A DNA stretch of 12,383 nucleotides from JAZDEY01 sp043808325 [NCBI: Candidatus Eiseniibacteriota bacterium] (GTDB lineage Bacteria > Arandabacterota > Arandabacteria > Arandabacterales): NCBI GenBank assembly GCA_043808325.1, contig JAZDEY010000032.1:1-12383 (forward strand), in the 5' to 3' direction. The notes under the pieces were generated by a model. The model worked only from the letters and a program-made list of their open reading frames with translations, had not been told where the DNA came from and made no database searches. Position 1 is the first letter of the stretch; every line of letters starts with the position of its first letter. Below are positions 1 to 7,275 of the stretch, in pieces. Position numbers and translations under genes: made by a program.

Positions 1-83
1 AATCACTCGTTGAAAAAATCCAGCTCTATATCGATAACTATAACCTCCATCCAAGACCTTTTGTCTGGACGGCAACTGCCGAC

Positions 84-584
84 TCAATCCTTCATAAGCT
101 TGAAAGACTTTGTCAACGTATTTCTGGGACACGACACTAGCGCATCGGCGAACATGCCGACTACGTGCCGTCCGGTCGCCGGATCGGTATCTCCCATCGG
201 GACTGCGAGGATCACGCGGCGCCCCTCGAAAGTCGCTTTTCGCTCACGGTCATTGGCCTTTGCCAGCCATCGGTCGACAAAGGCCTTGAGCTGGGCAGAC
301 GGGCCCCACCAGTACACCGGAGTCCCGAGTACCCAAACGTCGCTTTGCTTCATCTTCTCGAACAACTCCTGCATGTCATCCAGCTGGACGCACTTGCCCT
401 CATCGCGGCAACTGTAGCATGCCTGGCACGGTGCTATCGCCAGCTCGCCCAGCAGAATCTTCTCCACTTCGGCACCAGCCTCTTTCGCGCCCTTCAGAAT
501 CTCATCCACCATGATCTCGGTGTTGCCATCCTGACGCGGGCTGCCTACGATTCCAAGCACTCGACTGCGGTCTGGTTTCTTCAT
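84..584 (-). CDS. Flavodoxin-fold NAD(P)H-dependent oxidoreductase (iron-sulfur flavoprotein / FMN-reductase-like), C-terminus possibly frameshifted
   Basis: A 166-residue cytoplasmic protein of the NADPH-dependent FMN reductase / iron-sulfur flavoprotein group (COG0655 style). The N-terminus has the beta-strand plus FMN-phosphate loop GSPRQDGNTE (about residues 14-24). It is followed by a compact cysteine cluster C53-x2-C56-x2-C59-x5-C65, as in proteins that carry a 4Fe-4S cluster or redox thiols, and by the flavin-binding TPVYWWGPSAQLKAFVDR segment (88-105). I start at the ATG at 584 because AGGGAGGGA precedes it at a good distance; an in-frame ATG at 629 has no such site. The likely role is NAD(P)H-driven reduction of flavin, quinone or a small electrophile; the substrate is unknown. 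After about residue 150 the sequence stops resembling the family and ends early, while another reading frame continues in a family-like way (see findings). The gene is divergent from the phosphatase at 751. Confidence 0.85.
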   Translation of the reverse strand: MKKPDRSRVLGIVGSPRQDGNTEIMVDEILKGAKEAGAEVEKILLGELAIAPCQACYSCRDEGKCVQLDDMQELFEKMKQSDVWVLGTPVYWWGPSAQLKAFVDRWLAKANDRERKATFEGRRVILAVPMGDTDPATGRHVVGMFADALVSCPRNTLTKSFKLMKD

Positions 585-594
585 CTGTCCCTCC

Positions 595-613
595 CTGGGT
601 AATCCATACCCAG
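595..613 (-). repeat. Inverted repeat / hairpin in the flavoprotein leader
   Basis: A perfect 7-base inverted repeat, CTGGGTA / TACCCAG, with a 5-base loop lies in the predicted 5' leader. Its end touches the Shine-Dalgarno sequence (AGGGAGGGA on the minus strand). It could be a leader hairpin that affects ribosome access or an operator half-site pair; the sequence alone cannot tell which. Confidence 0.5.
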
Positions 614-633
614 TATTAGCGTCTCTCATGATA

Positions 634-663
634 ACTCTACCGGAACGGCAGCGCGGATTTCAA
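634..663 (-). promoter_or_regulatory. Sigma-70-type promoter for the flavoprotein gene
   Basis: Read on the minus strand, TTGAAA (658-663) and TAGAGT (634-639) are separated by 18 bases. The predicted start of transcription is near 627, giving a leader of about 43 bases before the ATG at 584. The TAGAxT form of the -10 box matches other promoters in this window. The -35 box directly abuts the palindrome at 664-676. Confidence 0.45.
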
Positions 664-676
664 CGGTGAATCACCG
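664..676. promoter_or_regulatory. Operator-like palindrome between divergent genes
   Basis: CGGTGA-A-TCACCG is a perfect 6+6 palindrome around a single central base, lying in the intergenic region between the divergent flavoprotein and phosphatase genes. It sits immediately upstream of the predicted flavoprotein -35 box (658-663) and about 38 bases upstream of the phosphatase -35 box (715-720). That placement suits a dimeric regulator acting on one or both genes. No regulator gene is visible in the window. Confidence 0.45.
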
Positions 677-714
677 ATTGGCGCTGAATGACCGATCTGG
701 TGCAGCATGGTCTG

Positions 715-743
715 TTGCCCCGCCGCCCGGCACACATTAGAAT
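715..743 (+). promoter_or_regulatory. Promoter of phosphatase paralogue 1, predicted leaderless
   Basis: TTGCCC (715-720), a 17-base spacer, and TAGAAT (738-743). Seven bases separate the -10 box from the ATG at 751, so the expected transcription start falls at 750-751, giving a leaderless or near-leaderless mRNA. The same layout is seen upstream of the paralogue at 7276. Confidence 0.6.
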
Positions 744-750
744 ACCGATC

Positions 751-1761
751 ATGAGATCCACCCTTGCCTATCTCGCCGGAAAGGTCGCGGCTGCAGGGCG
801 CGGCCCAGGCCTCAAGTCCGGTTTGCCTCCGGCCCGGATGAACCGGCTGCTGGCCGTTTCAGCTGTTGCAGTTGCTCTGCTCGCGGCGATCGTACCGTCC
901 GCAGCGGCCTATCAAACCAAACATGTGGTCCTCGTGATCATCGACGGCCTGCGCTATAGCGAAGGGCTGGGCGATCCCCAGCACACGCTTGTTCCTCGGA
1001 TGTTCGAGCTCAGCAAGCAGGGGGCGATCGTCGAACCCTTCATCAACGACCGCTACACGTTCACAGCGCGGGCCATCCCCGCCATCTGGTGCGGCGCCTG
1101 GACGGAAGTGCATTCGGTCTCGGGCTCCGGCTGTAGCGGCGGCGCGATGGAGTACTGCGAGCTTCCGACCGTATTCGAGTACTATCGCAAGCAGCTGGCG
1201 CGGCCTCCGGAGGACTGCGTCAACGCTTTGTGCGACGTAGGTTCGGTGTGGAGGGGAAGTCTCGATCCCAATTATGGCCCCGACTACTGGCCGCTCTACC
1301 GGAGCCAGGAAGTGAGCGATATCGACGTCTGGCGCCTGTCGGAGAAACTGTTGGGTGCCGACCACCCGTCATTCTTCCTACTCTATCTTGCGCGCGTCGA
1401 TCACTTCGCCCATACGGCCAGCTGGAGCTATTACACCCGCTCGATAGAGCTGGCCGACAGCATCGTCGGTCTGGTCTGGGATTTCATCCAGAGCGATTCC
1501 GTCTACGCCGGAACTACCACCATGCTTGTCACCAACGACCACGGACGGCACACCAACGACTTCAAGACGCACGGCGATGACTGTGAGGGGTGCCGCACGG
1601 TTCAGCTTCTCGCGGTGGGCCCCGACATCAAACGCGGGTTTGTGTCGCACACGCCCCGCACGATCTGCGACGTAACCCCTACGATTGGCGAGCTCCTAGG
1701 CTTCACGACCGAGAAAGCCACCGGCTCGGCGATGACGGAGCTGCTGACGAGCCCGAACTAG
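751..1761 (+). CDS. Secreted alkaline-phosphatase-superfamily phosphohydrolase (paralogue 1)
   Basis: A 336-residue exported metal-dependent phosphohydrolase of the type I phosphodiesterase / nucleotide pyrophosphatase branch. A Sec signal peptide runs through residues 30-53 and ends SAAA before YQTK. Catalytic features, numbered from the ATG at 751: the first metal aspartate D65 in VIIDGLRY; probable nucleophile T105 in FTARAIPAIWCG; the D217-x3-H221 metal pair in VDHFAH; D263-H264 in TNDHGRH; and H274 in THGDD. All expected metal ligands are therefore present. The protein ends right after the catalytic domain, with no sorting tail. I chose 751 because of the promoter spacing; 688 is in frame but upstream of the predicted transcript, and 838 is a possible start that begins directly at the hydrophobic signal sequence but has no ribosome-binding site. 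The substrate is unknown; phosphodiesters, nucleotides or phospholipid head groups are possible. Confidence 0.85.
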   Translation: MRSTLAYLAGKVAAAGRGPGLKSGLPPARMNRLLAVSAVAVALLAAIVPSAAAYQTKHVVLVIIDGLRYSEGLGDPQHTLVPRMFELSKQGAIVEPFINDRYTFTARAIPAIWCGAWTEVHSVSGSGCSGGAMEYCELPTVFEYYRKQLARPPEDCVNALCDVGSVWRGSLDPNYGPDYWPLYRSQEVSDIDVWRLSEKLLGADHPSFFLLYLARVDHFAHTASWSYYTRSIELADSIVGLVWDFIQSDSVYAGTTTMLVTNDHGRHTNDFKTHGDDCEGCRTVQLLAVGPDIKRGFVSHTPRTICDVTPTIGELLGFTTEKATGSAMTELLTSPN

Positions 1762-1959
1762 CCCGCACATATGACCACCTGCCGAGATGTGGTGGAGAAT
1801 TCCCTTATTTCAGGGCTTGCCAGGCCGAAGTTTGAAGTTAGGGACGCTTCACGGTAACGGGATAGACAACAAAGAGACCGCACAAAGGAACACGATGAAG
1901 CGCCGGCACACCTCTCAAACCCATGCCATCGGATGTCAATCGACGAAAGGGGACTCAAC

Positions 1960-3975
1960 GTGAAACGCATGCACCCATATCTGGGGAGTGGGTTCCTGCC
2001 GCTCATCCTGATCTTTGGAATCCTGGCGGGCAGCGGACTGGCAAGCAACGGGGGTGACGGCGATCTCCAGGCACTGCTTGAAGAGGAGGGAACCGTCGAG
2101 GCCGCCTCACGGCATCCTCAAAGCCTTGCCGACGCTCCTGCCCACGTGACCATAATCACCAGGCAGGAAATCGAAGAGTTCAATTATCAGAGTCTCGCCG
2201 AGGCTATCTCTGCAGTTGCCGGTTTCTTTGTCAGGGATGACCGCAACTACACCTACCTCGGCGTACGCGGTTTTGCCCCCTTCGGCGACTACGGCTCCCA
2301 CGTTCTGGTGATGGTGGACGGGCACCCAATGACCGAGCCAATCTTCAGCAGCTCCTTCTTCGAGCGAAACCAGCCCGTCGACCTCAGATACGTCGAGCGT
2401 ATTGAGGTAGTGCGCGGCCCGGGCTCGTCTCTCTATGGAACCAACGCCGTGCTTGCGGTGGTGAACATAATAACCACAAAGGCCACGGAGTCAGGCCCGG
2501 TCGCTCTCGGCGCCTCAGTACTTTCCGACCAAGGCACTGACGCCTTCGCCAGTCTGAGCCGGGTCGGCACAGGCGGGTTTCAGGCCAAGATTTCCGGTGC
2601 TGCCTCGTGGATCCGAGGCTTTGACTACTACTTCATGGAGTTCGACGACCCGGCCACGAATTACGGCAAGGCCGACGGCCTTGATCGCGAACGAACCTGG
2701 AGTGTGCATACACAGATAGGCAAATACGGCTGGTCATTATCGGGCCTGGTCTCGCGACGAGCCAAGGCCATTCCCACGGCGTCTTGGGGCTCGATCTTTG
2801 GCGACGACAGACTCGAGACCAACGACATGGTCGGGTTCATTGATTCGAAGTACGAGACCCGCCTCGGCGCGGTGTCCCATCTGTCCGCCAGGCTCACCTT
2901 CGACTGGTACTCCTATAAGGGCGTATGGCCAATGCAAGCTGATGACGTCATAACAGTGATGGAGGACCCTCACACCAGCGAAGTCGCTGGCGGAGAGCTG
3001 GTGGTATCTTCTCAAGCGCTCAAACGCAATTATCTGCTTGCCGGGTTGTCGCTCAAGAGGGTACTCGGCGCCCACCTTGGCTCGTACCAGACCGAGCCCG
3101 AATACTACGAGAACGTGGATTTGGAAGAGACCGACCAGATCTTCTCGGCCTTCGCGCAGGACGAGCTATCGTTGTACGCAGGCCGCCTCACTGGCATTCT
3201 AGGCATCCGGTATGACCATTACCGAAGCTTCGGAAACACGCTTGCTCCCAGATTCGGGCTGATCCTCAAGACCCGAGCAGGAGCAACCAAGCTGCTCTAT
3301 GGCAAGAGTTTCCGCGCCCCCACATTCTACGAGCGCTATTATGATGACGCGGGCGACGACTGCGAAGAAGGTGCAGTTCGCGGTAACCCCGATCTCAGAG
3401 CCGAGGATGCGTACACCTGCGAGATTGTTCACGACGCCGACATAGGGAATGTGGCGCATGCGACTGTCTCCGCGTTCCACTACAGAATCTCCAGCATGAT
3501 TGGCGAGGTCGAGCTGGACGGTGGCTGCCTGACTTCGGTCAACTCGGGTGTAGTTCATTCTGAGGGTCTCGAGGCGGAGCTCCACGGAGCACTTCCCCGC
3601 GGGCTCCGCTGGTGGGTCAGTTGTGCATTTATTGATGCAAAGAACAGGGAGACCGGCGAACGCCTGCCGGTATCTCCGGATAAGCTTGCGACTGTGCGGT
3701 TGTCGATGCCGTTCCTGATGCCCAGGACCTCTCTGGGGCTCTCGATGAGATACATCGGCACGCGCTTAACGAAGACCGGCGTGGAGATCGAACCTTCCCT
3801 TGTGACCGATGTGACATTGTATATGCGGAAACTGGCACAGGGCGTCTCGTTGTCCGTCTCTGCTAAGAATGTATTCGATGCCGTACACCTTGAATCGGCA
3901 GGGCCTGAACACGTGCAGGACGCTCTGCCCCAGGACCGGCGAGTGATCGCGATAAGAGCAAGCTGGGAGCTATAG
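1960..3975 (+). CDS. TonB-dependent outer-membrane receptor
   Basis: A 671-residue TonB-dependent receptor for energised import across the outer membrane. The start is GTG 1960, which has AAAGGGGA six bases upstream; an in-frame ATG at 1933 lacks a ribosome-binding site. A signal peptide (about 1-29) is followed by a short linker, then the plug domain (about 58-172) with DAPAHVTIITRQEI, the VRGF and MVDGHPM segments, RIEVVRGPGSSLYGTNA and VVNIIT. The rest is a beta-barrel with typical receptor blocks, GKSFRAPTFYERYY near 448 and NPDLRAEDAY near 476. The last residue is leucine (RASWEL) rather than the usual aromatic one. Extracellular-loop cysteines (DDCEEG, YTCEI, GGCLT) may form disulfides. 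No clear TonB box or promoter could be assigned; 1762-1959 shows only a weak 5-bp hairpin (1775-1795). It forms an operon with the binding-protein gene 14 bases downstream. The ligand is unknown. Confidence 0.9.
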   Translation: MKRMHPYLGSGFLPLILIFGILAGSGLASNGGDGDLQALLEEEGTVEAASRHPQSLADAPAHVTIITRQEIEEFNYQSLAEAISAVAGFFVRDDRNYTYLGVRGFAPFGDYGSHVLVMVDGHPMTEPIFSSSFFERNQPVDLRYVERIEVVRGPGSSLYGTNAVLAVVNIITTKATESGPVALGASVLSDQGTDAFASLSRVGTGGFQAKISGAASWIRGFDYYFMEFDDPATNYGKADGLDRERTWSVHTQIGKYGWSLSGLVSRRAKAIPTASWGSIFGDDRLETNDMVGFIDSKYETRLGAVSHLSARLTFDWYSYKGVWPMQADDVITVMEDPHTSEVAGGELVVSSQALKRNYLLAGLSLKRVLGAHLGSYQTEPEYYENVDLEETDQIFSAFAQDELSLYAGRLTGILGIRYDHYRSFGNTLAPRFGLILKTRAGATKLLYGKSFRAPTFYERYYDDAGDDCEEGAVRGNPDLRAEDAYTCEIVHDADIGNVAHATVSAFHYRISSMIGEVELDGGCLTSVNSGVVHSEGLEAELHGALPRGLRWWVSCAFIDAKNRETGERLPVSPDKLATVRLSMPFLMPRTSLGLSMRYIGTRLTKTGVEIEPSLVTDVTLYMRKLAQGVSLSVSAKNVFDAVHLESAGPEHVQDALPQDRRVIAIRASWEL

Positions 3976-3989
3976 AAAGGCTTGGGTCA

Positions 3990-4964
3990 ATGCAATCGAA
4001 GGGAATGGGTATGAGAGGAGACAGCATGGGTCAAGCCCTGTTGGGCTTCGGGCTCCTGACTCTGATCTCTATGGGCTCGGCCCACGCCTCTGAAATCATC
4101 GTTCTGAGGAGCTCCGATCTCGCACCATACAAGACCGTCGCGGCCGCCATTGGAGTCAGAGAAGCCTCAACGGTTGAGGACATCACTCTTTCCCAGGACA
4201 AGAAATCTGACCTGGTCGTGCACGCGATATGGGAAGCGAGGCCGGAGGTGATAGTGGCACTTGGCGCCCGTGCTCTTGACCTCACGTCGCGGGAGTTCCC
4301 GGGTATCCCGGTGATCTTCGGAATGGTCGCGGACCCCAGCCAGTACGCTGAGAAGAAGGATGCGGTCGCCGGGGTCGAGCTAATCCCCTCAGAGATGCAG
4401 GTACTTAAAGCAATCCACGCGGTTCTCGCTCGAGCCCACAAGATCGCGTTGCTGTTCGATCCCGACCGGTCGGCCAACGTGGCCGAGGAGTTCGTCAGAA
4501 CCGGCAAGGAGATCGGCATCACCGTTCTGCTCCTCGAATTCTCCAAGGACTCTGATGTAAGAGGCCGGCTCCGGTCGGTTGCTGAGACTTGTGATGCCTT
4601 GATAGTCTACCCCGATCTGGTACTGCTTTCGGACAAGGTCTTCAGCGACATAGTTTTCCAGGCATTTGAGTTGGGGCTGCCGGCGGTCGGCTATTCCTCG
4701 GCTTTTGCTCGCAAGGGGGCGCTTATGTCCGTCGAGGCCGACTATGGTTCAGTCGGGGAGGATCTGAGCCGAATGGTTGACCAATTACGCAATGGAAGAG
4801 ATCTACGTTCCATAGGGGTTCACCCTCCGTCCCGGGTCAGGATAACCGTCAACAAGGCAGTCGCCGATGAACTGGCGGTCGAGGTCGATGTCACCCCCAA
4901 CGGCGTCGGGTCCGGCATTGCCCCGACGGTGGATGTGATAGCTGAGCGGCCGCCACGCCGGTAA
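3990..4964 (+). CDS. Periplasmic substrate-binding protein of the ABC_sub_bind family (PF04392-like)
   Basis: A 324-residue exported two-lobed binding protein. The signal peptide ends GSAHA before SEIIVLRSSDLAPYKT; there is no lipobox, so it should be soluble in the periplasm. Family hallmarks are EARPEVIVALGARALDL and FPGIPVIFGMVADP in the first lobe, then HKIALLFDPDRSANV, the acidic CDALIVYPDLVLLS segment, and LGLPAVGYSSAFARKGALMSVEADY in the second lobe. The C-terminus is a proline-rich basic tail. In-frame starts exist at 3990, 4005, 4011 and 4026. 4026 has the best ribosome-binding site (GAGAGGAG, 5-base spacing) but would give a signal peptide without positive charge, so I prefer 3990, which has GAAAGG upstream and includes K4 and R9. 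The gene follows the TonB receptor by 14 bases and is surely co-transcribed. No ABC permease or ATPase is next to it, so it may act as a sensor or as a carrier for a transporter elsewhere. Confidence 0.8.
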   Translation: MQSKGMGMRGDSMGQALLGFGLLTLISMGSAHASEIIVLRSSDLAPYKTVAAAIGVREASTVEDITLSQDKKSDLVVHAIWEARPEVIVALGARALDLTSREFPGIPVIFGMVADPSQYAEKKDAVAGVELIPSEMQVLKAIHAVLARAHKIALLFDPDRSANVAEEFVRTGKEIGITVLLLEFSKDSDVRGRLRSVAETCDALIVYPDLVLLSDKVFSDIVFQAFELGLPAVGYSSAFARKGALMSVEADYGSVGEDLSRMVDQLRNGRDLRSIGVHPPSRVRITVNKAVADELAVEVDVTPNGVGSGIAPTVDVIAERPPRR

Positions 4965-5048
4965 GCTCTGTCGATATTCATCACTGACCGTCCGCCCCCG
5001 CGCTCACCACGAATGGCCTGTCGCACCCCAATCGCTCAAGCCGCCTGA

Positions 5049-5078
5049 TTGACCCGGCCTTCCGGTTTCTGATATAAT
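5049..5078 (+). promoter_or_regulatory. Strong sigma-70 promoter with extended -10, for the M1 peptidase
   Basis: TTGACC (5049-5054), an 18-base spacer ending in TGA, and the consensus TATAAT (5073-5078). The TG at 5070-5071 makes an extended -10 element. Predicted transcription start is near 5085, giving a leader of about 88 bases. This is the closest match to consensus in the window and separates the peptidase from the receptor operon. Confidence 0.75.
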
Positions 5079-5087
5079 GTGTATAGG

Positions 5088-5109
5088 AAGCCCTTGACCG
5101 GAGGGGCTT
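5088..5109 (+). repeat. Hairpin at the 5' end of the M1 peptidase transcript
   Basis: AAGCCC (5088-5093) and GGGCTT (5104-5109) form a 6-base stem with a 10-base loop within the first 25 bases of the predicted transcript. It may protect the 5' end of the mRNA. There is no following T-run, so it is not an intrinsic terminator. Confidence 0.4.
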
Positions 5110-5172
5110 GAACCCACGCACGCGATCGTTGCGCGCTCGTCCGTGGACCCTTGACTTGAGAGGTTTGTCACT

Positions 5173-7227
5173 ATGCGTCAGTCTCTCTTTCCCTTACTGG
5201 TAGCGCTGCCCGCGCTTATCTCACTGTCGTTGCTGTTTGCAGTCCCCGGCGCAGCCTCCGGTCCCGCGATCGATCAGTTTCCCGACCCCGATCAGTATGA
5301 AGTAGGTTCGAGGGAATGGCTCAAAGCGTCGGAGGCGCTCCGGTATCGTCCCCTGGGGACCGAGCACCTTGCGGACAACTGTCCGCACTCCTTTGACGTC
5401 ATCAACTATGACGTCACCATGCGGATCGACATCGACAATCAGCTGATCTATGGGGACACCAGGGTAACATCGGTCAGCGAGGAGGCCGATCTTTCCGGCA
5501 TCAATCTCGATCTGACCGCGCTTACCGTAGATACGGTCCTCGGCGGGGATGATACGCTCGGCTTCACCCACAGCGATCCCGTCTTAAGCATCGATCTCGG
5601 CCGGAGCTATGCGGTGGGCGACACCTTCCAGGTGCGGGTGATCTATCATGGCCAGCCCGGCAACGAGGGTGTGGGCGGATTCGGGGGATTCTGGTTCGAT
5701 GGTGCACCGCTGATGGCGTATCAGATGGGCGTCGGTCTGGTCGCCGATCCGCCATCGATGGGAAAGTACTGGATCCCTTGCTGGGATTGGCCCTGCGACA
5801 AAGCGACTGCGGACTACCGCATCACGGTGCCGGGCCTCGGCAGGAAGGTGGTCTGCAACGGGACCTTGGTCAGTGCGACGCTTGATTCGGTTGCGAACAC
5901 GGCGACCTATGTATGGTCGGAGACCCACGAGATTGCGCCGCATCTGATGACGGTGCACGCCCGCCGATACACCGAGCTGGTGGACTCCACCTATAGCTGG
6001 ATCCACTATTGGGTCTTCCCGGGCGACGTCGACGCGGCCAATGTCCATTTCCAGAATGTTGACGTCATGATGGATGGTTTTATCGCGCGCTACGGGCCCT
6101 ATCCTTTCTCCAGGTTCGGATATGTCGCCGCAACCAAGGGCGACATGGAGCACCAGACCTGCGTGACCCACAATGCCAAGACGATCCAGGCCAATCATCT
6201 CTACGACTGGCTGCTTGCGCATGAGATGTCCCATCAGTGGTGGGGCGACTGCGTCTCGGTGAATGATTGGCGCGACGTCTGGCTAAGCGAAGGCTTCGCG
6301 ACTTACTCGGAGGCGGTCTTCCAGGAGTATGCATACGGGATGGACGCCTATCGTGCCTACATGCAACAGAGCTTGATGAATCCGGTTTTAAACTCGCCGG
6401 AGAACTTTCCCATCTATGATCCCGACTACCTTTGGGGTACGACCGTCTATGAAAAGGGAGGCTGCGTGCTCCATATGCTGCGGCATGTGGTTGGGGACTC
6501 CACCTTCTTTGCAGCGCTGGCGGCCTACAGGCAGGCCCACGAGTATTCGAGCGCCGTCACACCCGAGTTCCAGGAGGCAGTGGAGGCAGCGAGCGGCCAG
6601 GAGCTTGACTGGTTCTTCACCGAGTGGATCTATGATGTCGGCTGGCCGAGCTACCAGTACTCTTGGCGTGCTCTCGAGGCCGGCGGCTGGTACGCCCTCA
6701 ATCTGGTGGTGGATCAGGTGCAGACCAACGGCCCCGTGTTCACGATGCCTGTGGATCTTAAGATCACAACTGTGTCCGGTGATACCCTCGTGACGCTCTG
6801 GGTCGATGGGGCCCACGAGGTCTATGATCTCGTGCTGGCCTCCGAGCCGACCGCGGTCGCAATCGATCCCGACAATTGGATCCTGAATACTGCCGAGGAG
6901 GTTCCGCACGCGGGGGTAGGTGAAGGCGGCAGTGCAAGTGAAGCCTTGGGCGAGCCGAGGCTGGAGCAGAATGCGCCCAATCCTTTTGGCCCCGTTACGG
7001 GAATAGAATACTCCGTGCCGAGCGCACAGCACGTTCGTCTTGAGATCTATAGCAGCCGCGGCCAGCGGATTGCTTGCCTTCTGGATCGCATCGTGCCGCA
7101 GGGCACGGGCCAGGTTACCTGGAACGGCACTGACGATCGCGGGCGCGAGGTCGCTCCCGGCACTTATTTCTGCAGGCTCTCGAGCGTCGGCGGCGATCAA
7201 GTGACGCGCATGATCCTGCTGCGCTGA
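5173..7227 (+). CDS. Secreted M1-family zinc metallopeptidase with C-terminal FlgD/Por-type sorting domain
   Basis: A 684-residue exported aminopeptidase-like enzyme. The signal peptide is about residues 1-28 (ending PGAASG), followed by the M1 N-terminal beta domain (about 55-260). The peptide-anchoring motif is GDMEHQT (323-329), a variant of GAMEN that keeps E326. The zinc site is H350-E351-x2-H354 with the third ligand E373 in WLSEGFATYSE, the normal 18-residue gap. The transition-state tyrosine is probably Y426 in TTVYEKGG. After the catalytic domain there is a short beta region, then a C-terminal domain (about 594-684) with LEQNAPNPFG, WNGTDDRGREVAPGTYF and a basic end, as found on surface or secreted proteins of the FCB group. 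The start has GAGAGG nine bases upstream. It probably trims extracellular peptides. It lacks the large helical ERAP-like C-terminal domain of PepN and resembles the shorter secreted M1 group. Confidence 0.9.
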   Translation: MRQSLFPLLVALPALISLSLLFAVPGAASGPAIDQFPDPDQYEVGSREWLKASEALRYRPLGTEHLADNCPHSFDVINYDVTMRIDIDNQLIYGDTRVTSVSEEADLSGINLDLTALTVDTVLGGDDTLGFTHSDPVLSIDLGRSYAVGDTFQVRVIYHGQPGNEGVGGFGGFWFDGAPLMAYQMGVGLVADPPSMGKYWIPCWDWPCDKATADYRITVPGLGRKVVCNGTLVSATLDSVANTATYVWSETHEIAPHLMTVHARRYTELVDSTYSWIHYWVFPGDVDAANVHFQNVDVMMDGFIARYGPYPFSRFGYVAATKGDMEHQTCVTHNAKTIQANHLYDWLLAHEMSHQWWGDCVSVNDWRDVWLSEGFATYSEAVFQEYAYGMDAYRAYMQQSLMNPVLNSPENFPIYDPDYLWGTTVYEKGGCVLHMLRHVVGDSTFFAALAAYRQAHEYSSAVTPEFQEAVEAASGQELDWFFTEWIYDVGWPSYQYSWRALEAGGWYALNLVVDQVQTNGPVFTMPVDLKITTVSGDTLVTLWVDGAHEVYDLVLASEPTAVAIDPDNWILNTAEEVPHAGVGEGGSASEALGEPRLEQNAPNPFGPVTGIEYSVPSAQHVRLEIYSSRGQRIACLLDRIVPQGTGQVTWNGTDDRGREVAPGTYFCRLSSVGGDQVTRMILLR

Positions 7228-7240
7228 GGTGCTGCATTAC

Positions 7241-7269
7241 TTGTTGATTGGCCGCCGACCTATTAGATT
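7241..7269 (+). promoter_or_regulatory. Promoter of phosphatase paralogue 2, predicted leaderless
   Basis: TTGTTG (7241-7246), a 17-base spacer, and TAGATT (7264-7269). Six bases separate the -10 box from the ATG at 7276, so the expected +1 is the A of the start codon. No Shine-Dalgarno sequence precedes the ATG. The motif ATTAGAxT followed by a short discriminator and ATG is shared with paralogue 1. Confidence 0.55.
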
Positions 7270-7275
7270 GGTAGC

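Noticed and set aside
10-602. Plus-strand open frames across the flavoprotein gene (10-417 and 165-602)
   Set aside because: They are antisense to a gene with clear FMN-loop and cysteine motifs, have no ribosome-binding sites and show no domain pattern.
1762-1959. Possible riboswitch upstream of the TonB receptor
   Set aside because: I looked for cobalamin-type conserved boxes because such receptors are often under B12 control, and saw none; only a weak 5-base hairpin at 1775-1795 without a T-run.
6388-7200. A 270-codon minus-strand frame opposite the M1 peptidase
   Set aside because: Antisense shadow; the plus strand encodes the catalytic tyrosine region and sorting domain.
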